From contig JAIXXN010000027.1 of the NCBI GenBank assembly GCA_027490725.1, positions 62,001-126,000 on the forward strand: 64,000 nucleotides of DNA. Direction: 5' to 3'. Every line of letters starts with the position of its first letter. Positions within the stretch are counted from its first letter, which is position 1. Positions 17,872-26,215 of this stretch are shown one piece after another. Made by a program: the position numbers and the translations under genes. This stretch comes from Oxalobacteraceae bacterium (GTDB lineage: Bacteria > Pseudomonadota > Gammaproteobacteria > Burkholderiales > Burkholderiaceae_D). The notes beneath the pieces were generated by a model. That model was not told the origin of the DNA, searched no databases, and saw nothing but the letters and a program-made list of their open reading frames with translations.

Positions 17872-18918
17872 ATGTCAGGCGAACTGATCACCCGGAGCCC
17901 GCTGTTTCAGCGCGACTCCGGTAGCCAGCCTCTAGCTGATGGACGCCTCAGTGACCGATTCGGCCGCAGCATCGATTATCTGCGCGTGTCGGTCACTGAC
18001 CGCTGCGACCTGCGTTGCAGCTACTGCATGCCCAGTGACTTCAAAGGTTACGAAGCAGCGCCGGACTGGCTCAGTTTTGACGAGATTACTCGCGTGGTGG
18101 CAGCGTTTGCCCGGCTCGGTACCTCGCGGGTGCGTCTGACTGGCGGCGAGCCGCTGACCCGACGCGGCCTGCCGCAACTGGCTAGCCGGCTAGCGGCCTT
18201 GCCCGGCGTGACTGACCTGTCGCTGTCGAGCAATGGCACGCGGCTGGCGCGCTACGCCGAAGAACTGGCAGCGGCCGGTGTCAGTCGCGTGAATATCAGC
18301 CTCGATACCTTGGATCGCGATTGCATGAAGGGTATTACCGGGCGCGATTGTCTGCCATCCGTGCTGGCTGGTCTGCAGGCGGCCAAAGCGGCCGGACTGG
18401 CGCCCATCAAAATCAATATGGTGGCGATGCTGGGTGTGAACGATGCCGAGATCGACGCAGTGGCGGCGTTCTGTATCGAACAGCAGTTCGTGCTGCGTCT
18501 GATCGAAGTGATGCCGATGGGCGAAACAGGTCGTAATACGGCCTATCTGAACCTCGCTCCCGTACAAGCGCGGCTGGCCGAACGATTCGCCTTGCGGCCG
18601 CAGGCGCTGGAACTGGGCGGCGGTCCGGCCCGTTACTGGAGTACCGCCGATGGCAGTGCTTCGATCGGTTACATCACCCCGATGTCGCAACACTTCTGCG
18701 CCACCTGCAACCGGGTGCGGCTGGCCGTCGATGGCACGCTGTATCTCTGTCTAGGACAGGAGCAGCAATATCCCTTGCGGCCGCTGTTGCGCGCTGGCGC
18801 CAGCGATGCCGAACTGGAAGCGGCGATCCGCGCTGCCATCGAGCTCAAGCCGGAGCAGCATGATTTTGGCCGCCAGCCGGAGAAAATTATCCGTTTCATG
18901 TCGCAGACCGGCGGCTAA
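17872..18918 (+). CDS. moaA: GTP 3',8-cyclase for molybdenum cofactor synthesis
   Basis: Radical-SAM enzyme for the first step of molybdopterin synthesis, from GTP. The 348-residue protein has VSVTDRCDLRCSYCMPSD with the CxxxCxxC-type ligands. It also has the C-terminal HFCATCNRVRLAVDGTLYLC stretch that binds the second cluster. The usual GG terminus is present (QTGG). ATG 17872 is chosen for CAGGAGTG upstream; an ATG at 17839 has none. It supplies cofactor to NarG. It may be induced by nitrate through the element at 17772. Confidence 0.96.
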   Translation: MSGELITRSPLFQRDSGSQPLADGRLSDRFGRSIDYLRVSVTDRCDLRCSYCMPSDFKGYEAAPDWLSFDEITRVVAAFARLGTSRVRLTGGEPLTRRGLPQLASRLAALPGVTDLSLSSNGTRLARYAEELAAAGVSRVNISLDTLDRDCMKGITGRDCLPSVLAGLQAAKAAGLAPIKINMVAMLGVNDAEIDAVAAFCIEQQFVLRLIEVMPMGETGRNTAYLNLAPVQARLAERFALRPQALELGGGPARYWSTADGSASIGYITPMSQHFCATCNRVRLAVDGTLYLCLGQEQQYPLRPLLRAGASDAELEAAIRAAIELKPEQHDFGRQPEKIIRFMSQTGG

Positions 18919-19031
18919 TTCTGCCAGCCTCGCGTGTATACTGAAGCTCGGATGTTGAACATCATGAGAACCCATTGCATCACCGGAGAAGCCGTGCGCC
19001 CTTCAATCATTTCGTCACGGCGAGCAAGCTG

Positions 19032-20972
19032 ATGGTTATGCCTACACTCTTCGCCAACTGGCACAAGCTGTCGACCCGTATCGTCGGGCTGCTGCTGAGT
19101 TTTCTGGCGGTGGCACTGCTCGTGATCGGCTCGACGCTGCTGCTGTCCTGGCAGCTGGAGGGTAGCGCGGCGGCCATTAACGTGGCCGGTAGCTTGCGCA
19201 TGGACAGTTATCGGATGGCGATGCTGGCCGGGCAAGTCGACGAGATCGGCGCCGATCCGCGCACGCGCGAACATTTTTCCTTCCAGTTGCAATCAATCGA
19301 AGAGAAGCTGCAACTGCTGCAGCGGGGTGACCCGCAACGTCCGCTTTTCCTGCCACCGACTGCGGCGATCCGCGATCTGTTTAATGGCGTGCTGCAGCAG
19401 TGGCGCACCGAACTGGCACCGCAGGCGCACGAATGGCTGGCCCATGCGCCTGGATCGTCTGCCGATGTGCGCGCTCTGCAACAACGGGGCGAGCGCTTTG
19501 TCGGCCGGGTGGATGAACTGGTGCAGCGCATTGAACGCGATAGCGAGAACCGCACTTTCTGGCTGCGTGCTTCGCAGTTGACCCTGCTGGGGCTGGCGTT
19601 GCTGGGCACCGTCAGCATCATCTATCTGCTATTCGATATGATCGTGGCGCCGGTGACCCGTTTGCAGGGCGGGCTGGAGCGTATGCGCGAAAAGGATTTC
19701 GGTGTGCGCCTGCCGGTCGATCGTAGTGATGAATTCGGCATGTTGGCCAGCGGCTTTAACCAGATGGCCGACCGGCTGCAATCGGTGTACGGCAATCTGG
19801 AACAGATGGTCAGCACCAAGACCCACGCGCTGGAGCAGCAGAACCGCGAACTGGCGCTGCTGTATGACAGTGCCGCCTTCCTGCAGCAGCCGCAAGCGGC
19901 GGAGGCCATGTGTAAAGGCTTTTTACAGCGCATCAGCGACTACTTCGGTGCCGACGGCGGTACTGTGCGCATCCTCGATCCTATCCATGGCAATCTGCAC
20001 ATGCTGGTCTCACAAGGACTGTCGGAGCGACTGATCGAGACGGAGCGCTGCCTGAAGGTCGGCGATTGTCTGTGCGGCGCGGCCGTGGTCAAGAAAATCG
20101 CCGTGATCCACGATCTGCGCAAGATGGACGGTGGTCACCAGCTGGAATGTCATCGGGAAGGCTTTGCCACCGTCTCGATCTTCCATCTGTACGCACAGCA
20201 GCAACATCTGGGTTTTTTCAATCTGCATTTCCGCAAGCCGACCGAGTTCAGTTCGTCGCAATCGGCGCTACTGGAAACACTCGGCCAGTTACTTGGAACG
20301 GCCATTGAAAACCAGCGGCTGGAAGGGCGCTCGCGTCAGCTGGCGGTATCGGAAGAGCGCAATCTGGTGGCGCAGGGGCTGCATGATAGCATCGCTCAGG
20401 GCTTGAATTTCCTGAATCTGCAAGTACAGATGCTGGAACAGTCGCTGCAGCAGCAACGCTGGCGGGAAGTCGAAGACATCGTGCCGGCCTTGCGCGCCGG
20501 GGTGGATGAGAGTTATCAGGATGTGCGCGAGTTGCTGCATAACTTCCGCACCCGTCTGCAGGAAGGAAATCTGCTCAGTTCGCTGGAAGCGGTGGTCGAT
20601 AAATTCCGGCGCCAGAGCGGCGTGATGGCCGATATTGTCGCTGAATCGCTGGGCTTGCCGTTCCCCGGTGAGCAGCAATTGCAGTTGCTCTTCATTGTGC
20701 AGGAGGCACTATCGAATGTGCGCAAGCATGCCGGTGCTAGCCGGGTCTGGGTGCGACTTGAAGATCATGACGATTTCGTACTGAGCATCCGCGATAACGG
20801 CCACGGTTTCGACCCGGCCGCGCTTGAAACGCTGGGCGATTCGCATGTGGGCATCCATATCATGCGCGAACGGGCGGCACGCATAGCGGCCGAACTGGTA
20901 GTGCGTTCGCAGCCGGGCAAAGGCACCGAAGTGATACTGCAACTAGCCCGTGCGCAACGGCGCGCGGCCTGA
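19032..20972 (+). CDS. narX: Nitrate/nitrite sensor histidine kinase NarX
   Basis: Inner-membrane kinase that detects periplasmic nitrate and phosphorylates NarL. The 646 residues contain TM1 (about 15-40) and a periplasmic domain with the ligand-binding P-box AGSLRMDSYRMAMLAG (about 52-67). TM2 (180-202), HAMP, a GAF-like domain with cysteines at 340, 346, 348 and 373, and HisKA_3 with the phospho-acceptor H451 in GLHDSIAQGL follow. An HATPase domain with KHAGAS and DNGHGFD closes the protein. A TATACT at 18937-18942 may be its own -10. Start choice between 19032 and 19038 is open, and the ribosome site is weak. Confidence 0.94.
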   Translation: MVMPTLFANWHKLSTRIVGLLLSFLAVALLVIGSTLLLSWQLEGSAAAINVAGSLRMDSYRMAMLAGQVDEIGADPRTREHFSFQLQSIEEKLQLLQRGDPQRPLFLPPTAAIRDLFNGVLQQWRTELAPQAHEWLAHAPGSSADVRALQQRGERFVGRVDELVQRIERDSENRTFWLRASQLTLLGLALLGTVSIIYLLFDMIVAPVTRLQGGLERMREKDFGVRLPVDRSDEFGMLASGFNQMADRLQSVYGNLEQMVSTKTHALEQQNRELALLYDSAAFLQQPQAAEAMCKGFLQRISDYFGADGGTVRILDPIHGNLHMLVSQGLSERLIETERCLKVGDCLCGAAVVKKIAVIHDLRKMDGGHQLECHREGFATVSIFHLYAQQQHLGFFNLHFRKPTEFSSSQSALLETLGQLLGTAIENQRLEGRSRQLAVSEERNLVAQGLHDSIAQGLNFLNLQVQMLEQSLQQQRWREVEDIVPALRAGVDESYQDVRELLHNFRTRLQEGNLLSSLEAVVDKFRRQSGVMADIVAESLGLPFPGEQQLQLLFIVQEALSNVRKHAGASRVWVRLEDHDDFVLSIRDNGHGFDPAALETLGDSHVGIHIMRERAARIAAELVVRSQPGKGTEVILQLARAQRRAA

Positions 20973-21044
20973 GGCCAGGCGGATTGCGCAGGCTAACATC
21001 GTAGCGTAATACTTGAGCAAATTGAGTGAAGAGAGGTTTTTTGC

Positions 21045-21710
21045 ATGGAAACACCCGACAGCCCGATCAGCGTTCTGCTGGTGGATGATCACACGCTGTT
21101 CCGCAGCGGCATCCGTTCGCTGCTGCAGCGCCATCCCGAATTCAACGTGGTGGGCGAGGCAGCCGACGGCGTGGAGGGCATTAAACGCGCCCAGCAACTG
21201 CGTCCGCAGGTGATCCTGCTGGATCTGAATATGCCCGGCATGTCCGGTCTTGAAACCCTGCAGCTGCTATTGCAGGATTGCCCGGACAGTGCGGTGGTCA
21301 TGCTGACTGTCTCGGAGGATGCGGAAGACCTGAGCACGGCACTGAAAGCTGGTGCCAGCGGCTATCTGCTCAAGAATATCGATACGGATTATCTGACGCG
21401 GGCGATCCGCCGCGCGGCAGCAGGCGAGACCGTGGTGGCCGAAGCCATGACGGCCAAGCTGGTGGCGCAGTTACACGGTAGTGCAGTGCCGGCAGCGGCG
21501 TCCGATCTGGACAAACTGACGCCGCGCGAACGCGAGATCCTCGACTGGCTGGCGCGCGGTGGTAGCAACAAGAGTATCGCCCGTGCCCTGGATCTGGCCG
21601 AATCGACCGTCAAGATCCACGTGCAGAATGTGTTGAAAAAGCTGAAGTTGAGCAGCCGTGTGCAGGCCGCTGTGTACGCGGTGGAACACCGGCGCCAGCA
21701 CGGCGCCTGA
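21045..21710 (+). CDS. narL: Nitrate/nitrite response regulator NarL
   Basis: A 221-residue response regulator with a receiver domain (acidic D14/D15, phospho-acceptor D60 in ILLDLNMPG, T88, K110) and a C-terminal LuxR/NarL helix-turn-helix. The latter begins LTPREREILDWLARGGSNKSIA, with the recognition helix near ESTVKIHVQNVLKKL. It follows narX by 72 bases. It is the natural candidate to bind the three 7-2-7 inverted repeats before narK1, narG and moaA. A GGCGCC repeat overlaps its last codons but lacks a T-run. Confidence 0.95.
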   Translation: METPDSPISVLLVDDHTLFRSGIRSLLQRHPEFNVVGEAADGVEGIKRAQQLRPQVILLDLNMPGMSGLETLQLLLQDCPDSAVVMLTVSEDAEDLSTALKAGASGYLLKNIDTDYLTRAIRRAAAGETVVAEAMTAKLVAQLHGSAVPAAASDLDKLTPREREILDWLARGGSNKSIARALDLAESTVKIHVQNVLKKLKLSSRVQAAVYAVEHRRQHGA

Positions 21711-21740
21711 AGTTGTAGGTTCTAGAGAAGCGTGGCGTGC

Positions 21741-22010
21741 TCAGGCGCCGCCGCATCCGCCGCAGCAAGCACCGGCGCGTCCGCTGTGCGGGGTCGGGAT
21801 GCTGATGATGCTGGGGAAACCAGCGGCGGCCAGTTTGTCGGCCATGCGCGCGGGCGAGGTGCGAGCTTCATCGAACTGCACACTGGCGAGGCAGTCGCGC
21901 AGCGAAACGCGGACTTCTTCGACGCCCTGCATCGACAGCAGAATCTGGCTAATGCTGTCGGCGCTGCCTTCGTCGTCCATTTGATCGATATTGATGATCG
22001 TGCTTTGCAT
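21741..22010 (-). CDS. Small HMA-like protein with a cysteine/glycine tail
   Basis: An 89-residue protein whose first 70 residues follow the ferredoxin-like beta-alpha-beta pattern of heavy-metal-associated domains (GVEEVRVSLRDCLASVQFDE, MADKLAAAGFPSI). The usual N-terminal CxxC metal loop is absent. Instead the C-terminus ends ACCGGCGGA. A role as metal chaperone or copper/iron handler for NO metabolism is conceivable but unproven. AAGAAGAAGGA precedes the ATG. It is divergent from nnrS across about 200 bases that contain the FNR-like site at 22118. Confidence 0.7.
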   Translation of the reverse strand: MQSTIINIDQMDDEGSADSISQILLSMQGVEEVRVSLRDCLASVQFDEARTSPARMADKLAAAGFPSIISIPTPHSGRAGACCGGCGGA

Positions 22011-22117
22011 GATAGGTCCTTCTTCTTTATAAAAATATAGAGGCGTGGCTAGCCTAAGCGAAACAGTGACGGCTGGCTATGCGCGGCAGCCTTGAAGCGC
22101 GGGAAATTTTGAAATTC

Positions 22118-22131
22118 TTGATCTGGATTAT
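22118..22131. promoter_or_regulatory. FNR/DNR-like site before nnrS
   Basis: TTGAT-CTGG-ATTAT. The centre is 88 bases before nnrS and 114 bases before the divergent HMA-like gene. It differs from the nirK copy by one base of fourteen. Confidence 0.55.
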
Positions 22132-22212
22132 CGAATTGAGTGCCCTGCCTATCGGTTTGCGGCATAAAGTCCGACAATGCCTGAACAGTTAAAAACAGGA
22201 AACTTGATCATT

Positions 22213-23412
22213 ATGAGTCTGCACAGCATCGACGAAGCAGCAACGGTGAGTACCGCCAGCCATCCCGTCTGGCAACTTGGCTTCCGTCCCTTCTATCTGT
22301 GTGCCGCCATGTTTGCGGCGCTGGCGATTCCGCTGTGGATGGCGCAATACTATGGCTGGATACCGGAACTGGCGGGCCTGACGCTGCGGGTTGGCTTTGC
22401 CTGGCATATGCACGAGATGGTGTTCGGGATGGGGCTGGCAGTCGTCATCGGCTTTCTGTACACGGCCGCTTACAACTGGACCGGCTTTCTAACGCCGGTA
22501 CGGGGCCGTCTGGCAGCGCTGGTGGCGGTGTGGCTGGCCGGACGGCTGGCCATGCTGCTGGCAGCGCCACCACTGGCCGCAGCGGTCGATCTGCTGTTTG
22601 TGCCGCTGGCGGCATGGCCGCTGCTGCAAGTGATGCGTAAAGCCAATAACCGGCGCAACTATTTTCTCATCGGCATACTGGCGCTGTTGACGGCGGCCAA
22701 TGCGGTGTTTCATGCGGCGGCGCTGGGCTGGCTGGAGTTGCCACCGGCTGCGCCGATTCATGCGGCGATCTTCCTGATTGTACTGATCGAAGCGGCCATC
22801 GGTACCCGCGTGATTCCCATGTTCACCCGCAATGGTGCACCCGGCACAGCGCCGCTGGTGCAGCCACTACTTGACAAGGTCTCGCTGGGCCTGCTGGTGC
22901 TGGCGGCGGCTGGCTGGTTGCTGTCCTTCCCCGCATGGCTGTTCGGTCCGCTGGCACTGGGGGCAGCCGCCTTGATCCTGCTGCGGCTGTGGCGCTGGGA
23001 TGCACTGAGTACGCTGTCGCGTCCCTTGCTGTGGATTATGCATTTGTCGTATGCGTGGATCGCCGTCGGCCTGATCCTGCTGGCACTGGCGCGCTGGCAG
23101 CTGGTCAGCACCAGTACCGGCTTCCATGCGCTAACCGTGGGCTCCATGGCGGGGCTGATACTGGGCATGATGACGCGTACCACGCTAGGCCACACTGGCC
23201 GCCCACTGGTGGCAGGGCGTGGCGAGACACTGATCTTCGTGCTGATTCAGGCCAGTGCGCTATTGCGGGTCGCGACGGCACTGGGCTGGGAAAGCCAGCA
23301 TGGGCTGGTGATGCTGCTAGCCGCCAGTTGCTGGACACTGGGCTTCGCTAGCTATGTGGTGGTGTATCTGCCGTATCTGACGGCGCCGCGTGTTGATGGA
23401 AAACCAGGCTAA
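22213..23412 (+). CDS. nnrS: NnrS family membrane protein
   Basis: A 399-residue heme- and copper-containing membrane protein family linked to NO stress tolerance. About twelve hydrophobic helices are visible. The N-terminal PVWQLGFRPFYLCAAMFA and the later AWHMHEMVFGMG and NGAPGTAPLV are family hallmarks. I place the start at ATG 22213 after ACAGGAAA; an ATG at 22177 is possible but has no ribosome site. NnrS is typically controlled by NO-responsive Crp/Fnr regulators, in keeping with the TTGAT-type site upstream. Confidence 0.92.
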   Translation: MSLHSIDEAATVSTASHPVWQLGFRPFYLCAAMFAALAIPLWMAQYYGWIPELAGLTLRVGFAWHMHEMVFGMGLAVVIGFLYTAAYNWTGFLTPVRGRLAALVAVWLAGRLAMLLAAPPLAAAVDLLFVPLAAWPLLQVMRKANNRRNYFLIGILALLTAANAVFHAAALGWLELPPAAPIHAAIFLIVLIEAAIGTRVIPMFTRNGAPGTAPLVQPLLDKVSLGLLVLAAAGWLLSFPAWLFGPLALGAAALILLRLWRWDALSTLSRPLLWIMHLSYAWIAVGLILLALARWQLVSTSTGFHALTVGSMAGLILGMMTRTTLGHTGRPLVAGRGETLIFVLIQASALLRVATALGWESQHGLVMLLAASCWTLGFASYVVVYLPYLTAPRVDGKPG

Positions 23413-23436
23413 GGCCAGAGCTTTTAAGTGATCTTT

Positions 23437-23450
23437 TTGATCTGTGTCAT
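23437..23450. promoter_or_regulatory. DNR/FNR-like site before hemerythrin
   Basis: TTGAT-CTGT-GTCAT. The centre is 59 bases before the ATG, close to where a class II Crp/Fnr activator would sit. The right half GTCAT is nearer to the DNR-type GTCAA than the ATTAT of the nirK, norB and nnrS sites. Confidence 0.42.
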
Positions 23451-23502
23451 GGATCGTCGCGCGCCTTACGGGCATAGTGCCGTCCATTAGGAGGGCACAA
23501 TC

Positions 23503-23892
23503 ATGGAAGAGCGCGGCTGGAACCCGGAGATGGCACTGGGAATTCCCCTGTTCGACGAAGCGCATCAGGCGCTGGCCGAACAGATTGATAGTTTGATGGA
23601 TGCGACGGACGAGGAATTTCGCGCCGGGCTGGATCTGCTGATCGAATGTCTGGAAGATGATTTCCGGCATGAAGAAGCCTTGATGGAGACCATCGAGTAC
23701 CCGGGGCTACGGCAACATCGGGAACAGCATGCCCGGGTGCTGGCTAGTCTGCATCAGCTCGATGAGCAGGATATCGCGGCGGGCAAGGCGGCGGTACGGC
23801 TGGTGCTGCCATGGTTCCATGCCCACCTGGCGACGGCCGACACCGCACTGGCCCGAGCATTGCAAGCGAGTGCCGGCGCGCTGTCGTTGTAA
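23503..23892 (+). CDS. Bacteriohemerythrin with one non-standard iron ligand
   Basis: A 129-residue four-helix hemerythrin, a cytoplasmic di-iron protein that binds O2 or possibly NO. Expected ligands are H21 (FDEAHQAL), E57, H72 and H76 (QHREQH), and H108 with D113 (WFHAHLATAD). The canonical HFxxEE histidine is replaced: the sequence reads DDFRHEEALM, placing D53 at that position and a histidine at 56. This may define a distinct di-iron site. A GGAGG ribosome site precedes the ATG. Its position after nnrS and its TTGAT-type promoter suggest a role in NO or oxygen handling at anaerobic onset. Confidence 0.85.
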   Translation: MEERGWNPEMALGIPLFDEAHQALAEQIDSLMDATDEEFRAGLDLLIECLEDDFRHEEALMETIEYPGLRQHREQHARVLASLHQLDEQDIAAGKAAVRLVLPWFHAHLATADTALARALQASAGALSL

Positions 23893-23921
23893 ATCGCCCC
23901 ATGCGCGGCTGGTATGAGTCG

Positions 23922-23950
23922 CTTTCATGATGCGGTCATAAATACTTCAT
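23922..23950 (+). promoter_or_regulatory. Pho box with three 11-base repeats
   Basis: Three PhoB-like half-sites stand in register: CTTTCAT (23922-23928), CGGTCAT (23933-23939) and ACTTCAT (23944-23950), each 11 bases apart. The last two, CGGTCATAAATACTTCAT, match 14 of 18 positions of the classical Pho box CTGTCATAAATCTGTCAT. The element ends 38 bases before the start of the TonB receptor gene. Confidence 0.65.
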
Positions 23951-23988
23951 AGACTTTCCGTCTTTATCCTTACTCACCGGAAAGCCTC

Positions 23989-26205
23989 ATGAAGAATTCG
24001 CAGCAGCAGTTGATCCCTTCGACCATGTCGTTGCAGGTACTGGCCGCGCTGGCCCTGATGTGCAGTGCTGCACAGGCCCAGACGCAAGCGCCAGGCGTGG
24101 ACGAGTTGCAAGTGTCGGAAACGGCACTCGATGCTGAAGCGATCAAGAGCCGGGTGGTGATTACCGGTTCGAATGCTGCCAATCGTGCACCGGTGCAGTC
24201 GGCCCTGAATGCCACCCAGCCGCAATCGATCATCACTGCCACCTTTATCGAACAGACGGTCACGCCACTGGCTGACTTTAATGCGGTGGCGCGGATTGCG
24301 CCGAGTGTCGGTGCTGGTCTGTCGGCGAATGGTCCCGGACTGGGCGAATCGAAAGTGTCGCTGCGCGGCTTTCAGGATGGCGAATACAACGTGACGTACG
24401 ATGGTATCCCCTTCGGTGATACCAATAATCCGACCCACCATTCCACCTCGTATTTCCCAGCGCGCATCATCGGCGGGATGGTGATCGAACGCGGTCCGGG
24501 TAATGCCAGCAATCTGGGCCAGGCGACGTTTGGTGGTTCGATCAATCTGTTTTCGAAAGAGCTGGCGACCGGCTTCCGCTTTTCGCCCTACGCGACTTAC
24601 GGTTCGTGGAATAGCAAGATCCGTGGCGCGGAGATCGATAGTGGTGCGCTGGAACGTTTTGGCGATGCGCGCCTGATGTTCAATGCTTCGCGGCTGGAGT
24701 CGGACGGTTATCAGACCTATAGCGCCGTGAAGGAAGATAACTACCAGTTCAAGCTGCAGCAGCCGATCGGGAAAGACACCACGCTGACGCTGTTCTCGAC
24801 CTACAACACGATCCACAGTTTTGTACCGGACAAGGCCGGGGTGACCTTGTCCCAAGTGGCCCTGTATGGCAAGAACTACTCGCTGAATAATGATAAGGCC
24901 AGTCAGAATTACTTCGGCTATAACTATAACGATAAGCGTACTGATTTCGAGTACCTTCGTTTGCAGACCACGCTAGGGAGCTGGGTGCTCGAAAATACCC
25001 TGTACAGCTATGCCTATAACAACAATACCTTCTCCGGTCAGGATGCCAGTGGGGCAACTGCCAACGGTAGCAAGGCTGGTGCGGCGGGCAACAAGAACGT
25101 GCCGGGATACAACAAGCTGAATGCTTACCGCGTGAATGGCGATATCGCAAAACTCAGCAATCGTGTCGATGCCGGCCTGCTGCGTGTTGGGCTATGGCTG
25201 GAAAACTCCGACACCAACCGTCATACCTATGATCTGGACTGGACCCTGAATCTGCCGAATCCTAAGGAGTCGACCGCACCGAAATCGGTGTCGTACGAAC
25301 AGAACTCGTCTTGGAAGCAGTACCAGCCCTTCATCGAATTCGAATGGGCGATTGCTCCGGGCTGGAGCGTGACGCCGGGTCTGAAGTATGTGCACTTCCA
25401 GCGCAAGCTTGATGCCGAAGTGAATCAGGGTACCCGTCTGCCTACTAAGGCTGAACAAACCTATAACGCCACGCTACCGTTCCTGACTGCCAATTATGCG
25501 ATCAGCAAGGAGTGGGCCGCCTATGGACAAATCGCGCGCGGCTTCCTGGTGCCGGATCTGTCTATGTTCTATGTAAATAATCCGGGCCTGAGTACGCCGA
25601 AGCCGCAGACGTCGACCAATTACCAGCTGGGTACGGTGCATCAGTCCGGCAGCCTGACGCTCGATGCCGATCTGTATTACATCGACTTCAATAACAAGAT
25701 CGCCACCAGCGGCTCGGGCAATGAGCAGATCTATTACAACCAGGGTGGTGTGGTGTACAAGGGGATCGAAGGCGCGGTGACTTACTACCTCGGTAGCGGC
25801 TTCTCGCTGCATGCCAACGGTTCGCTGAACCGGGCTGAAGCGAAGGATACCGGTCTGCAGGTGGCCAAGGTACCTAAGTCGACCTCGGCGCTTGGCTTGC
25901 TGTACAAGCGCGACGGTCTGTATGGTTCATTGATCGCCAAGAACAATGGTAGCCAGTATGCCAAGGATGGCGAGCCGGCCGTTTACCAGATTGGTGCTTA
26001 CACCGTCACCGATTTCACCCTCGGCTACCGCTGGCGTGTGGCGAGCCGTATCGTCAAGGCTGTGAAGCTGCAGGCCGGTGTCAACAATCTGTTCAACAAG
26101 CAGGAAGTCACCGCGATTTCGGCCAATAGCAAAGGCGTCGCCTTCGATCAGTACACCTTTGTGCCTGAGCGCAGCTGGACGCTGTCGCTCAACGCCGACT
26201 TCTGA
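23989..26205 (+). CDS. TonB-dependent outer-membrane receptor, probably of the phosphate regulon
   Basis: A 738-residue outer-membrane active transporter. A signal peptide ends near AQAQT (about 31). A plug domain covers about 55-180 (SRVVITGSNAANRAP, VSLRGFQDGEYNVTYDGIPF, VIERGPGNASNLGQATFGGS), and a 22-strand barrel ends in ERSWTLSLNADF with a terminal aromatic. The substrate is not known. The Pho box upstream and the phosphatase gene 10 bases downstream point to a phosphorylated compound rather than iron. A family BLAST would be needed to confirm this. Confidence 0.88.
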   Translation: MKNSQQQLIPSTMSLQVLAALALMCSAAQAQTQAPGVDELQVSETALDAEAIKSRVVITGSNAANRAPVQSALNATQPQSIITATFIEQTVTPLADFNAVARIAPSVGAGLSANGPGLGESKVSLRGFQDGEYNVTYDGIPFGDTNNPTHHSTSYFPARIIGGMVIERGPGNASNLGQATFGGSINLFSKELATGFRFSPYATYGSWNSKIRGAEIDSGALERFGDARLMFNASRLESDGYQTYSAVKEDNYQFKLQQPIGKDTTLTLFSTYNTIHSFVPDKAGVTLSQVALYGKNYSLNNDKASQNYFGYNYNDKRTDFEYLRLQTTLGSWVLENTLYSYAYNNNTFSGQDASGATANGSKAGAAGNKNVPGYNKLNAYRVNGDIAKLSNRVDAGLLRVGLWLENSDTNRHTYDLDWTLNLPNPKESTAPKSVSYEQNSSWKQYQPFIEFEWAIAPGWSVTPGLKYVHFQRKLDAEVNQGTRLPTKAEQTYNATLPFLTANYAISKEWAAYGQIARGFLVPDLSMFYVNNPGLSTPKPQTSTNYQLGTVHQSGSLTLDADLYYIDFNNKIATSGSGNEQIYYNQGGVVYKGIEGAVTYYLGSGFSLHANGSLNRAEAKDTGLQVAKVPKSTSALGLLYKRDGLYGSLIAKNNGSQYAKDGEPAVYQIGAYTVTDFTLGYRWRVASRIVKAVKLQAGVNNLFNKQEVTAISANSKGVAFDQYTFVPERSWTLSLNADF

Positions 26206-26215
26206 GGAGACCTGC

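Noticed and set aside
21691..21707. GGCGCC...GGCGCC repeat at the end of narL as a terminator
   Set aside because: It is formed by coding bases up to the stop codon and lacks a T-run.
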